From Vibrio aquaticus (GTDB lineage: Bacteria > Pseudomonadota > Gammaproteobacteria > Enterobacterales > Vibrionaceae), in assembly GCF_003970385.1 (NCBI RefSeq), contig NZ_RXZH01000001.1, forward strand, positions 496,001 through 560,000: a stretch of 64,000 nt of DNA, read 5' to 3'. The notes beneath the pieces are model-generated. The model searched no databases. It saw nothing but the letters and a program-made list of their open reading frames with translations, and was not told the origin of the DNA. The position numbers were made by a program, and so were the translations under genes. Positions 16,946 through 25,698 of the stretch are shown in pieces (the first letter of the stretch is position 1; each line of letters begins with the position of its first letter).

Positions 16946-18874
16946 TTATTCCTCCAGATTGAGCTTACGGCTAGAGATCTCGTCTTGGATGTAAGAAATA
17001 AAATCATCCACCTTAAATTTGCCGAGGTCTTTGCCCTTACGAGTACGTACTGCGATTTCGCCTGCTTCCATTTCCTGGTCGCCACAAACAAGCATATACG
17101 GTACACGCTTCAAAGTATGTTCGCGGATTTTAAAGCCAATCTTCTCATTTCTCAAGTCCGCTTTGGCTCTAATTCCACATTTTTGTAGTTTTTGTGCAAC
17201 TTGTTGAACATAACCTGACTGTTTATCAGTGATGTTCATGATTACAGCCTGTTCTGGCGATAACCAAGTTGGGAAGAAACCGTAGTATTCTTCAATCAAA
17301 ATACCGATGAAACGCTCTAGTGAACCTAGAATAGCACGGTGAATCATAACTGGCGTTTGACGCTCGTTATTTTCATCAACGTAGGTTGCACCCAAACGAC
17401 CCGGTAAGTTGAAGTCGAGCTGTACTGTACCACATTGCCATGCACGATCTAAACAGTCATGAAGAGTAAATTCAATCTTAGGACCGTAGAACGCACCTTC
17501 ACCTTCTTGAATTTCGTATGGAATTTCCATCGCTTCAAGAGATTGTTTTAGGGCTTCTTCAGATTGATCCCAGATCTCATCTGAACCTACACGTTTTTCA
17601 GGGCGAGTAGACAGCTTAACAACGATGTTTTCGAAACCAAATGTTTGGTACGTATCGTACACCATTTTGATACAGCTAGTCACTTCATCTTGGATCTGGC
17701 TTTCAGTACAGAAGATGTGAGCATCATCCTGAGTGAAGCCACGAACGCGCATAATACCATGCAACGCACCAGATGGCTCGTTACGGTGACATGAGCCGAA
17801 CTCAGCCATACGTAGCGGTAGGTCACGGTACGATTTAAGACCTTGGTTAAAGATCTGTACGTGGCCTGGACAGTTCATTGGTTTTAAAGCGTAGTCACGG
17901 TTCTCAGAAGCTGTTGTGAACATTGCTTCTGCGTATTTATCCCAGTGACCTGAACGTTCCCAAAGAACGCGGTCCATGATTAAAGGACCTTTCACTTCTT
18001 GGTAATCGTATTCTGTTAGTTTTTCACGAACGAATACTTCCAGATCACGGAAGATAGACCAACCATTGTGGTGCCAGAACACCATACCCGGTGCTTCTTG
18101 CTGCATGTGGAATAGGTCTAGCTGCTTACCAATTTTACGGTGGTCACGCTTCGCCGCTTCTTCTAGGCGAGTTAGGTGTGCTTTAAGCGCTTTCTTGTCG
18201 TGGAATGCAGTGCCGTAGATACGTTGAAGCATCTTGTTGTCACTGTTACCACGCCAGTATGCACCTGCTACGTTAAGTAGCGTAAAGTGCTGACAGAAAC
18301 CCATGTTCGGTACGTGTGGACCACGACACATATCGATGTATTCTTCATGGTGGTATAAACCAGGGCGATCGTCACGAGAGACGTTTTCGTCTAGGATTTC
18401 GATCTTGTATGTTTCACCGCGAGCTTCAAATGCATCGCGAGCTTCCTGCCAGCTTACCTTTTTCTTGATAACTTGGTATTTGGTCTTCGCAAGCTCTTTC
18501 ATGCGCTTTTCGATCTTTTCTAGATCTTCTTGCGTCAATGAGTGCTCTAGATCGATATCGTAGTAAAAACCGTTATCGATTGTTGGGCCGATCGCCATTT
18601 TTGCTTCAGGGAAAAGCTGTTTGATCGCATGACCTAACAGGTGAGCACATGAGTGACGAACGATTTCTAGACCATCTACTTCATCTTTTACTGTGATGAT
18701 TTCAAGGCTTGCGTCTTTTTCAATCAGATCACATGCATCAACACGCTCGCCATCTACACGACCCGCAATGGTTGCTTTCGCAAGACCAGGACCGATAGAT
18801 TGAGCAACTTCAAGAGTAGAAACTGGGTTGTCGAACTGACGCTGACTGCCGTCAGGAAGAGTAATAATAGGCAT
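16946..18874 (-). CDS. thrS: Threonyl-tRNA synthetase
   Basis: ThrRS charges tRNA-Thr and edits mischarged serine. The 642-residue product has the N-terminal TGS domain ([16 protein letters not shown]), the editing domain with [11 protein letters not shown] and the C-terminal class II core ([10 protein letters not shown], motif 2 [19 protein letters not shown] shown in part, motif 3 [13 protein letters not shown]) and anticodon domain. The ATG at 18874 has AAGGA 7 bases upstream; an ORF start at 18916 would run through the operator hairpin. A hairpin 8 bases upstream of the ribosome site mimics the tRNA-Thr anticodon arm, pointing to translational self-repression. Confidence 0.99.
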   Translation of the reverse strand: MPIITLPDGSQRQFDNPVSTLEVAQSIGPGLAKATIAGRVDGERVDACDLIEKDASLEIITVKDEVDGLEIVRHSCAHLLGHAIKQLFPEAKMAIGPTIDNGFYYDIDLEHSLTQEDLEKIEKRMKELAKTKYQVIKKKVSWQEARDAFEARGETYKIEILDENVSRDDRPGLYHHEEYIDMCRGPHVPNMGFCQHFTLLNVAGAYWRGNSDNKMLQRIYGTAFHDKKALKAHLTRLEEAAKRDHRKIGKQLDLFHMQQEAPGMVFWHHNGWSIFRDLEVFVREKLTEYDYQEVKGPLIMDRVLWERSGHWDKYAEAMFTTASENRDYALKPMNCPGHVQIFNQGLKSYRDLPLRMAEFGSCHRNEPSGALHGIMRVRGFTQDDAHIFCTESQIQDEVTSCIKMVYDTYQTFGFENIVVKLSTRPEKRVGSDEIWDQSEEALKQSLEAMEIPYEIQEGEGAFYGPKIEFTLHDCLDRAWQCGTVQLDFNLPGRLGATYVDENNERQTPVMIHRAILGSLERFIGILIEEYYGFFPTWLSPEQAVIMNITDKQSGYVQQVAQKLQKCGIRAKADLRNEKIGFKIREHTLKRVPYMLVCGDQEMEAGEIAVRTRKGKDLGKFKVDDFISYIQDEISSRKLNLEE

Positions 18875-18893
18875 TAAAATATCCTTTACAGTG

Positions 18894-18914
18894 GTGTTGC
18901 ACACCAAGCAACAC
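18894..18914 (-). promoter_or_regulatory. thrS operator: tRNA-Thr anticodon-arm mimic
   Basis: On the transcript strand GTGTTGC and GCAACAC form a perfect 7-bp stem around the 7-base loop TTGGTGT. Read as an anticodon loop, positions 34-36 are GGU, the anticodon of the tRNA that reads ACC/ACU threonine codons, with U at 32 and 33. It lies 8 bases before the thrS ribosome site. In E. coli, ThrRS binds a similar mimic in its mRNA and blocks the ribosome; here the same control is inferred. Confidence 0.72.
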
Positions 18915-19088
18915 ATGCAATTTAAAACAAGTCTTTAGCTCATGAGTTTATGGATATAAAAACCAGCTAAAAACGAGAAATCGTGTCCTTATTTATGCAA
19001 ATACGGATGCACAATTCAGGAAAGAACGAGCATTGTAACGAAAAAATGTGAAATAACAATCGAAGTCCCAGAAACGGAAGAAAAAAGT

Positions 19089-20600
19089 TCATTTTTTATC
19101 CAGACGTTCTTTACACCATTGGGACAGTACCCTCCTCGATTCTTCAACAATGTCACTCGCCAGAAGCCCAATTTGGCCGTACTGGTCTGCCAAACTGTCT
19201 GCCGCAACACTGTGGAGTAATACCCCAAGTTTACTTGCATCGACTGGGGGTAGCCCTTGCGCGAGAAAAGCAGCGATCATACCCGTCAGCACATCCCCCA
19301 TTCCACCACTGGCCATTCCAGGATTGCCTGCATCGCAAACCGACACTTCTCTGCCATCATAAATCAGCGTCCCCGCCCCTTTTAAGACAACAACGCCACC
19401 ATATTTGGCCTGTATACGTTTAACGGCGTTGAAACGATCGTTTTCGATGTCACTGACTGTGCAATCAAGTAATCTAGCAGCTTCACCGGGATGAGGAGTA
19501 ATGACTCGGTTGGGGTCGACAAACGGCTCTTGGGCCAACATGGTTAGCGCATCCGCATCGAGTACTTTGGGCTTACTCGACTTAACAACATTTTGGTACA
19601 TTAAGTCAGCCCATTGATTCGTTCCCAAACCCGGTCCAAGGGCAATAACATCCGCTTCCAGAAGCTTACCTTCTAGAATGTCTGAACCCGCTTGCCATTC
19701 TCGAGTCATCACCTCCGGGTAAGCGACCTGCAAAGGCAACACTGATGATGCATGACAAAGCGTTGTGATAAGCCCTGCTCCGTTGCGAGCGGCAGCACTG
19801 GCACATAAACGAATAGCGCCCGCATAGCCTTGATTTCCGCCTAAACAAAGCAAACGACCATGGTTGCCTTTATGGGCCGTTTGAGCTCTGATAGGAAGTT
19901 CAAGGTCGTTGGCATCTAATAACCTCGCAGTAGGCTCTTGTACCGAATAAAACTCTCGCTCAACCTGCAATCCGTCATAGATAAGTGTTCCCACTACGTC
20001 TCGGGCCTTACCGGTCACAAGCCCCTGTTTGATGCCGATAAAAGTCACGGTCAGATTAGCTCGAATAGCGTTACCTAAAATAGCGCCGGTATCACTGCAT
20101 AGTCCTGATGGGATATCGATGGAAACTTTAGGGAAAGTGCTCTGATTAACGAGCCCAACCACATTTTTCACTGATGCTCTTACTTCGCCTTTTAGTCCAG
20201 TACCGAGCAACGCGTCAATGATGATTGAATTAGATGACTGTGTGGTGAGGTTCAACTGGCCGATTGAAGAAATTTCTCCCCCGCATTCCAGCCATTGATC
20301 TTTGGCTCGTTTCGCATCGCCCCTAAGCTTCGACTCATCGCAACTCAAATAGAGTGCTACTGATAAACCATACTGCTTAGCTAACTTTGCAACGATAAAC
20401 CCGTCACCACCATTATTGCCACCGCCACACAGTACAATCACGTTCTCACAGTTAGGATAAGTCTGCTGCACTGCACGAAAGACTGCGCCACCGGCACGTT
20501 GCATCAAAACATACATTTCAATGCCAGCCAATTTAGCCGCTAGGCGTTCACCTTGCTTAACTTGCTCGGCAGTGTAGAGAAAAGAAGAGGTCAGAATCAT
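19089..20600 (-). CDS. nnr: Bifunctional NAD(P)H-hydrate epimerase/dehydratase
   Basis: This metabolite-repair enzyme converts damaged, hydrated NAD(P)H back to NAD(P)H: the N-terminal epimerase domain (about residues 1-215) interconverts R and S hydrates, and the C-terminal ribokinase-like domain (about 225-503) dehydrates the S form using ADP or ATP. Motifs: VIVLCGGGNNGGDGFIVA (about 55-72) and DALLGTGLKGEV in the first half; ALGPGLGTNQWA, PHPGEAARLL and GNPGMASGGMGDVLTGMIAA (shown in 20 residues) in the second. The 503 residues match the usual fused form. It is read in the thrS direction but separated from it by 214 bases that carry the thrS leader, so it is not an obvious operon member. 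Confidence 0.96.
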   Translation of the reverse strand: MILTSSFLYTAEQVKQGERLAAKLAGIEMYVLMQRAGGAVFRAVQQTYPNCENVIVLCGGGNNGGDGFIVAKLAKQYGLSVALYLSCDESKLRGDAKRAKDQWLECGGEISSIGQLNLTTQSSNSIIIDALLGTGLKGEVRASVKNVVGLVNQSTFPKVSIDIPSGLCSDTGAILGNAIRANLTVTFIGIKQGLVTGKARDVVGTLIYDGLQVEREFYSVQEPTARLLDANDLELPIRAQTAHKGNHGRLLCLGGNQGYAGAIRLCASAAARNGAGLITTLCHASSVLPLQVAYPEVMTREWQAGSDILEGKLLEADVIALGPGLGTNQWADLMYQNVVKSSKPKVLDADALTMLAQEPFVDPNRVITPHPGEAARLLDCTVSDIENDRFNAVKRIQAKYGGVVVLKGAGTLIYDGREVSVCDAGNPGMASGGMGDVLTGMIAAFLAQGLPPVDASKLGVLLHSVAADSLADQYGQIGLLASDIVEESRRVLSQWCKERLDKK

Positions 20601-20641
20601 CGCGGTAATCGAATTGAGGGTTTAACTACAGCATATACAAC

Positions 20642-20665
20642 AACGCCAAGGATTACCTTGGCGTT
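20642..20665. terminator. Hairpin terminator after the PAS gene
   Basis: AACGCCAAGG and CCTTGGCGTT form a 10-bp perfect stem around ATTA, between the PAS gene end and the nnr start. The downstream tract on the minus strand is only moderately T-rich. Confidence 0.6.
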
Positions 20666-20688
20666 AGCTGCAAAGTTTAGGGTTATCG

Positions 20689-21126
20689 CTATCGACTCTG
20701 AGAGACCAATGCCTCTGCTGTGGCATCTTGAATTGATAAGAACAACGAACGTATTTCGCCTGTTGGTGTACGCATTGGGTTGAGCGTTATGTTTTGGTAC
20801 ATAAAGTCTGCTTGCTGGGTCACAGGACGAACGTTACGACACTTAAATAAGTACGGGCGCTGCTGCCATGTGATAAAGCTTCGACAGCCCAAATCATAAA
20901 CAGGCTTAGTCTTTAATTTAAACCAATCTTGTGGGATCTCAGGGAACAGCTCAAACAAAGATTTACCAATTGCATCATGAGATTGGACCCCACTATGGTG
21001 CGTCATAAAGCCATTCCACACTTGGACCTTATATTCACGGTCGATGACTACCAGACCCAAGTCTACGTTTTGTACCATGTCCACCATCCAGTGGAATTGC
21101 TCAAATTCAGCAGGAAGATTCAGCAT
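20689..21126 (-). CDS. PAS-domain protein
   Basis: A soluble protein of 145 residues that consists essentially of one PAS domain: VDLGLVVIDREYKVQVWNGF (about residues 20-39) is the characteristic strand-helix start, followed by the conserved GKSLFELFPEIP and the later strands FMYQNITLNPMRTPTG. There is no output domain. It starts one base before the end of the upstream REC-CheX gene, so the pair is translationally coupled and presumably forms one signalling module: a sensor without enzymatic output plus a CheX-type protein. Ligand or cofactor unknown. Confidence 0.85.
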   Translation of the reverse strand: MLNLPAEFEQFHWMVDMVQNVDLGLVVIDREYKVQVWNGFMTHHSGVQSHDAIGKSLFELFPEIPQDWFKLKTKPVYDLGCRSFITWQQRPYLFKCRNVRPVTQQADFMYQNITLNPMRTPTGEIRSLFLSIQDATAEALVSQSR

Positions 21127-22130
21127 TAAAAGTCCTCCATTAGGTACGAAAGCTTGTTGTCCAATAACGGCAACGACTCATCAACAAACATAAACAGAAG
21201 GTCACAGCGGATATCTGTTCCGTCAATATTGTAGCTCACCTCAAATGTCATGGTTTTCTTAAAAGAACCCGTTGTAGACTGAATGATGGAATCGATAGAA
21301 ATATGTTGACCAAGCAATACTGGCGAGCTTTGGAAGAAGCGAACTTCTGATTGCTCACCCAAACCGTTTAGAAACGAGCCCACCAAGATGTTAGACACAT
21401 CCATCAAAAGTTCGAGTTCTTCTAACTCTTCACTGTCTGCTGGTACTTTCATCAAGCGTTTGAGATCACACACACTGGAATCACTGAGCAGAACCAGCGC
21501 CTCACCGGCAATGCCTTCACCACTAAAACCTTGGCACACACCAGAAACCTGATCGTTCTCAGCAAGGTCACGCAATGCCATATGAAGTTCGCTCACTTCA
21601 AAGATATTAACGTTAGGTAGAGGAAGGTGGACAAATACGTCAAAGTGGCGGGCAAGCGCATCAGCGGCACGACCAATGGAAACGTTAGCCACTTCCATAT
21701 AGATATCACGACGGCGAAGAATAGGCAGATCAATCGCAACTGGCGTGACTATCTGAGGTCGGCTTGCTGGTTCAACAAGCTCTTTTAGCACTGCATTGAG
21801 TGCATCTTTATTGATCGGCTTTTGAATAAACGCCTTGGCTCCAAGCGCCATTACGCGCTCTTTCGCTTTTGGCTGAATATCACCAGAAACAACGACGACG
21901 GGTACATCGATACCACGTTTTCCGATTTCTTCTAATGTTCCAAAGCCATCGAGTTCTGGCATGGTAAGGTCGAGGAACATCAGCTTAAATGTGTTGTTCG
22001 CTAGCTGCTCTAACGCATCCAAACCGTGCACTGCAAATGTAATGTCTGCATTAAGCGATGCTGGCAGAGAGCGAGCCATTTGCTTTCGAGCTAAAGCAGA
22101 GTCATCACAGATTAGAACGGGGTATGACAT
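21126..22130 (-). CDS. Response regulator with CheX/CheC-like domain
   Basis: A 334-residue protein with an N-terminal receiver domain (about 1-120): VLICDDSALARKQ, phosphoacceptor Asp54 in MFLDLTMPELDG, and the lysine of KAFIQKPINK. The second part (about 135-334) looks like the CheC/CheX phosphatase family, with EELELLMDVSNILVGSFLNGL matching the conserved helix containing the E-x-x-N pair. Such proteins dephosphorylate response regulators in chemotaxis-type systems. No CheA or CheY lies nearby. It is coupled to the downstream PAS gene and preceded by a long upstream region toward luxT. Confidence 0.85.
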   Translation of the reverse strand: MSYPVLICDDSALARKQMARSLPASLNADITFAVHGLDALEQLANNTFKLMFLDLTMPELDGFGTLEEIGKRGIDVPVVVVSGDIQPKAKERVMALGAKAFIQKPINKDALNAVLKELVEPASRPQIVTPVAIDLPILRRRDIYMEVANVSIGRAADALARHFDVFVHLPLPNVNIFEVSELHMALRDLAENDQVSGVCQGFSGEGIAGEALVLLSDSSVCDLKRLMKVPADSEELEELELLMDVSNILVGSFLNGLGEQSEVRFFQSSPVLLGQHISIDSIIQSTTGSFKKTMTFEVSYNIDGTDIRCDLLFMFVDESLPLLDNKLSYLMEDF

Positions 22131-22323
22131 TCCTACTCCTACATCTATTTATGAAGCTAATTCATTAAGTCTAACAGATAGTAAGCGTATCAGATACTGC
22201 AACGGCAATATAGATAAAGAGTGACCTCTAACAAGCTGAGATCATTGAAGTAATAGTAAGGTGAAAGCTAAAAAGCCAGTGTGGCAGTACATCAATAAGA
22301 GATGTTGAAGCGAGGTGATACAA

Positions 22324-22347
22324 AAAAGCCTTCCGAAGAAGGCTTTT
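22324..22347. terminator. Terminator after luxT
   Basis: AAAAGCCTTC and GAAGGCTTTT form a 10-bp stem around CGAA, 8 bases after the luxT stop on the minus strand, with T-run on both sides. Confidence 0.88.
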
Positions 22348-22354
22348 AGAAAAG

Positions 22355-22816
22355 TTATTGTGCCATACGGATGATGGACTTACCAATGAGCCACTCTAGC
22401 TCTTTCGCACTGCCTTCACCGTATTGGCTTTCAGTCATCTTGTATAGACGATCAATACCATTGCTTGCGAACTCGTGCGTGCTTTGTGACGTCACGATAT
22501 GGTGGAATAGCAGACGTAGAATCGCTAAGAACTCATCGCTGTCTAGCGCGGCAACCCAGCTAGAAGAAAACTCTTCTAATCCTTTTTCAAACTCTACGTG
22601 CTCAACGAACATTTTGAAGATTCGACCGTCTAGTGCTGCGGTGAAATCTGTCTTTTTAGGGAAATGGTGACTAATACCCGTTCTTGAAACACCCGTCTGC
22701 TGACTTAGTGTTGTGTATGACATTTTGTCATAGCCAAGACGCAATAGTTGATCCACTACTGCATCCATGATCTTCTGAATTGTAATTTCAGTATCTTCTT
22801 TACTACGCTTTGGCAT
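22355..22816 (-). CDS. luxT: TetR-family regulator LuxT/SwrT
   Basis: LuxT, called SwrT in V. parahaemolyticus, is a TetR-type repressor in Vibrio that affects quorum sensing through luxO and qrr1, and swarming motility. With the ATG at 22816 the protein has 153 residues, the size reported for V. harveyi LuxT, and starts MPKRSKEDTEITIQKIMDAV, which I recognise as this protein. The helix-turn-helix reads TTLSQQTGVSRTGISHHFPK (about 38-57). The ORF could begin 33 bases upstream (22849), but the shorter form fits the known length. It is followed by its own terminator. Identity rests on memory of the sequence, not on a search. Confidence 0.78.
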   Translation of the reverse strand: MPKRSKEDTEITIQKIMDAVVDQLLRLGYDKMSYTTLSQQTGVSRTGISHHFPKKTDFTAALDGRIFKMFVEHVEFEKGLEEFSSSWVAALDSDEFLAILRLLFHHIVTSQSTHEFASNGIDRLYKMTESQYGEGSAKELEWLIGKSIIRMAQ

Positions 22817-23323
22817 GTTCAGGCTCTTCTCTCTGTAAATCCGTCTCACTCATCATGAGTTCAATGTTGACCTCTAAGTTTAGCTTCCTTGTCTATCAAC
22901 GAATCAATAAACGAGACCAATTATCAATCTCAAAACCAGATAGACATTAACACAATTAAACCGTACGAGCCATCTAATTGTTGTGAAAACTAATCTTCCA
23001 AAAATCGAACCTATAACGCCGATTTATAGAAGTGAATTGGGTCATCTTGTTATTTATATAATTATAAAGCACCGATAATGTTATAAATCGGTATCGCTTA
23101 CAACTAACTGAATAGCATTCTGACAAGATAATGACATGAATTTTCGTAATAAGTTGATCTTCATCACACGAATATTCGCGTACTCATCAGATTCATGGTC
23201 ACTTTTCACTCACAAGTCAACATAACATACTGAAAACAGCATGAAACCAAGTGCTTGCTTTTTTATGGATTAGCTTCAAATTTCCCGTTAATATAGCCCC
23301 ATTATTTGTAAGAGGATATTGAG
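22817..23323. promoter_or_regulatory. Long luxT / YfcZ-like intergenic region
   Basis: This 507-base AT-rich stretch separates the divergent luxT and YfcZ-like genes and contains no ORF I can support. It holds a pair of inverted repeats, CCGATTTATA (23019-23028) and TATAAATCGG (23082-23091), plus a smaller one, ACCGAT/ATCGGT (23071-23092), sharing the right arm; such symmetry suits a TetR operator or an RNA structure. GTTGATCTTCATCACA (23153-23168) is a weak CRP-like match. A small RNA gene could be hidden here but I see no terminator for one. Confidence 0.4.
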
Positions 23324-23623
23324 ATGACCACCGAACTAGAGCAAATAGAAGTATGTGAAGCATGTGGTTGTGCTGGTGAAATGGGCTTTATCATCAAAGA
23401 AGGTGATGACGTCGCTGAAGTTACCATCATGGCAGCAGGGAAAGCGCTTCTGGAATCGGAGTTGGCTAAGTACATTGAGCTCGCACAGCAAGTATGCAGC
23501 GGTGTCGAGTATGAAGTCTCTTCAATTGAAGAAGACTCAAAAGAGCTAACCGCTCGTTTCAAGTTTGAAGTGAGCGCTGAGAAACTGATTTTCGAATTAA
23601 AGACACGTTCGCTAGCACGATAA
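23324..23623 (+). CDS. YfcZ/YiiS family (DUF406) protein
   Basis: A small cytoplasmic protein of 99 residues resembling the E. coli YfcZ/YiiS family. It starts MTTELEQIEVCEACGCAGEM, with clustered cysteines at residues 11, 14 and 16 that recall the family's N-terminal cysteine motif, and ends with the characteristic LTARFKFEVSAEKLIFELKT. Function is unknown; the cysteines could bind a metal. Start has AAGAGGATATTGAG before it. A compact terminator follows. Confidence 0.82.
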   Translation: MTTELEQIEVCEACGCAGEMGFIIKEGDDVAEVTIMAAGKALLESELAKYIELAQQVCSGVEYEVSSIEEDSKELTARFKFEVSAEKLIFELKTRSLAR

Positions 23624-23640
23624 TTGTCTTTCGATATCTC

Positions 23641-23664
23641 AAAACGGGCAGCTCTGCCCGTTTT
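23641..23664 (+). terminator. Intrinsic terminator of the YfcZ-like gene
   Basis: AAAACGGGCAG and CTGCCCGTTTT pair around CT and are followed by seven T residues, 18 bases after the stop codon: a classic rho-independent terminator. Confidence 0.93.
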
Positions 23665-23744
23665 TTTATGCCTAAAGCTAAGATTATTTGACCTAACGCC
23701 GCTTACTATTCATATTGATTAAGAATCTATCAAGTGACCTAACT

Positions 23745-24344
23745 ATGCTGCGCACCTGCTACTTTATTTTATTGGCATGTTTAAGTACTGGTTCTAACGC
23801 CCAGTCATTAGACCAATTCCGTATCCTCAACCATCTCGACAATTACGGAAACCTCGATCTACGCAATAAACCTTATACTGAGCTGCCGAGTGGACTCGTC
23901 ATTAAGGGCAACTTAAACATTGCAAAAACCGTGATCGAAAAATTACCTGAAGGTATTGATATCCAGGGGAGTCTTGACGCTTCAAACAGTGAGCTTCGGA
24001 GTGTCGCAAAGGGCGTAAACATAAGGGGCTACGCAAACCTTATAGGATCAAAAGTAACCCGGTGGCCGAATGGCGTTAAAGTCGGTGGTTACATCAACTT
24101 TACCGATACACCGCTTGCTTCCTTACCTCCTCGCTTTCGAGTAAAAGGCGATCTCAGTGTGATCCGCACTCCATTGGAAGCTCTCCCTGAAGGGATACAG
24201 GTTGACGGAAACTTATATATTGGTGGCTCAAAGATCACCGAGTTCCCTGAGACGATGACCGTAAAAGGAAACATTTTTTTGGGAGGGAATCGTATCTCTA
24301 AATGGCCAACGAATCTCGATTTGGGCGGCGCTATTGCTCCTTAA
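23745..24344 (+). CDS. Secreted protein of 20-residue repeats
   Basis: A 199-residue exported protein: signal peptide about residues 1-19 (CYFILLACLSTGSNAQ), then from residue 47 to the end at least seven consecutive repeats of exactly 20 residues, each starting with a proline-containing turn (LPSG, LPEG, WPNG, LPPR, LPEG, FPET, WPTN) and containing GxL at positions 9-11. The consensus is roughly xPxGhxhxGxLxhxxTxhxx. This pattern resembles leucine-rich/solenoid repeats. I assign the ATG at 23745; a TTG at 23715 is possible. No homologue recognised. A bidirectional terminator separates it from the acyltransferase gene. It could be a periplasmic or surface binding scaffold, which is a guess. 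Confidence 0.72.
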   Translation: MLRTCYFILLACLSTGSNAQSLDQFRILNHLDNYGNLDLRNKPYTELPSGLVIKGNLNIAKTVIEKLPEGIDIQGSLDASNSELRSVAKGVNIRGYANLIGSKVTRWPNGVKVGGYINFTDTPLASLPPRFRVKGDLSVIRTPLEALPEGIQVDGNLYIGGSKITEFPETMTVKGNIFLGGNRISKWPTNLDLGGAIAP

Positions 24345-24363
24345 ATTTCCCCTGAAAAAACTA

Positions 24364-24399
24364 AAAAAGCCTCGCGCACATTACGTGGCGAGGCTTTTT
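24364..24399. terminator. Bidirectional terminator
   Basis: AAAAAGCCTCGC and GCGAGGCTTTTT form a 12-bp stem around GCACATTACGTG, between the converging solenoid and acyltransferase genes. Confidence 0.9.
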
Positions 24400-24418
24400 C
24401 TATACTAGTCAGTAAACG

Positions 24419-25534
24419 TTATGCCGGTTGATTTCTTACCGGGTTTGCATAACTCGCCACCAAATATGGCTGAGCACCTTCAGGCAATTTATTAAGCTTC
24501 TCTGTCAGTTTTACTTTGACCGCTTCATCCACTTGCTCATTACCTGCGGCAAGTTCATTAATTGGAAACAGTTTGTAATGCGCGTGAATTTGGCGATCAA
24601 TCTCTTCTGCCAATGCATCTGGTGTTTCAAAGTCTTGATCAATCACGTCACCAAATGCGACATGAACTCGTCCTTTGTCACCAACTATACCTTGGATGAT
24701 ACTTTCGATGTCTTCAAATTCACCTTTTTCGTAACTCCCCTCTGACTCTTTCGCATGCAACTCAATCGCTTTGGCGATGTCACACGGGTCATTCTCATAA
24801 GAGATCGAAACCGGAACAATCTTCAGTGACTTCACGTAGTCAGGAAACGCCACTTTTTGCTTGCGCCCTTCAACATGAAACATCTTTAGAATCGCAGGAT
24901 CAGTGAAGTCGTTACCATCTTTCGCTCGCCCTTCTTTCTGAGCAATCCAAATAGAGTGGCCAGTATCTAACGAGTGCTTGATGTAACCAGACAATGTCCC
25001 CAGCGCTTTCATCATCTCACGCGGGCCTTTCGCCGAACGTTTAACAATAAAGCTTTTATTCAACTTCATTAGCTCTGTCGCACAAGGCTTTTTAAGCAGG
25101 TTATCACCAATGGCAATGCGCACGGTTTTGTGTCCATTTTGGAACAAGCCGTAGTTAACCAGTGCAGGATCCATCGCGATATCGCGGTGGTTAGAGACAA
25201 ACAAGTACGCTTGATTATCATCGAGTTTTTCAAGACCTGAATAGGTCACGCCGTCAGTGGTCGATTTCAGTGTTTGACTCAGGTATTTCTTAACTTCAGC
25301 TTGAATCGCTTCCACAGAGTTAAGCTTTGACCATTTCATCTTTAGGTAAACTTTCACAACAGGAGACATGAGAGCTTTAAACCAACCTGCGTGATTAGAG
25401 AAACGGTGATGTAAAATAGCGCTAATGAATTCTTCATCATTAACTAGGCGGTCAATTGCCGCTGGAATTTCGTCATCATTGTATGGACGAATTTCAATAA
25501 ATGGGTCTGTATTTGTCGTCATTATTTTCGTCAT
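24419..25534 (-). CDS. PlsC-like glycerolipid acyltransferase
   Basis: A 371-residue protein of the lysophosphatidate/glycerophosphate acyltransferase superfamily, which transfers acyl groups from acyl-ACP or acyl-CoA to lipid acceptors. The catalytic NHxxxxD motif appears as SNHRDIAMDPAL (about residues 115-126), followed by the expected block IAIGDNLLKKP and SIWIAQKEGRAKDGN. There is no obvious membrane anchor, and the acceptor is unknown. Two in-frame ATGs (25534 and 25522) compete as starts, neither with a strong ribosome site; I keep the longer. It stands alone in its transcript orientation. Confidence 0.87.
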   Translation of the reverse strand: MTKIMTTNTDPFIEIRPYNDDEIPAAIDRLVNDEEFISAILHHRFSNHAGWFKALMSPVVKVYLKMKWSKLNSVEAIQAEVKKYLSQTLKSTTDGVTYSGLEKLDDNQAYLFVSNHRDIAMDPALVNYGLFQNGHKTVRIAIGDNLLKKPCATELMKLNKSFIVKRSAKGPREMMKALGTLSGYIKHSLDTGHSIWIAQKEGRAKDGNDFTDPAILKMFHVEGRKQKVAFPDYVKSLKIVPVSISYENDPCDIAKAIELHAKESEGSYEKGEFEDIESIIQGIVGDKGRVHVAFGDVIDQDFETPDALAEEIDRQIHAHYKLFPINELAAGNEQVDEAVKVKLTEKLNKLPEGAQPYLVASYANPVRNQPA

Positions 25535-25698
25535 TAAAAAGAAAGCGGGCCTATTCTACTCATAGAATTGCTTCTTGGCAGCTTAAGTTCTCTCAGATTT
25601 ATCAAGGTCAGACCAGAACAATCCTTCTATTGTGAGGCATTCATGGCTCTATATTGGCTTTTTCCTCAAGAAACGTTAACCTTAGCGCCCCTGAACCA

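Noticed and set aside
16895..17188. Rightward ORF opposite infC/thrS
   Set aside because: It is antisense to the conserved 3' end of thrS and has no credible ribosome site or family match.
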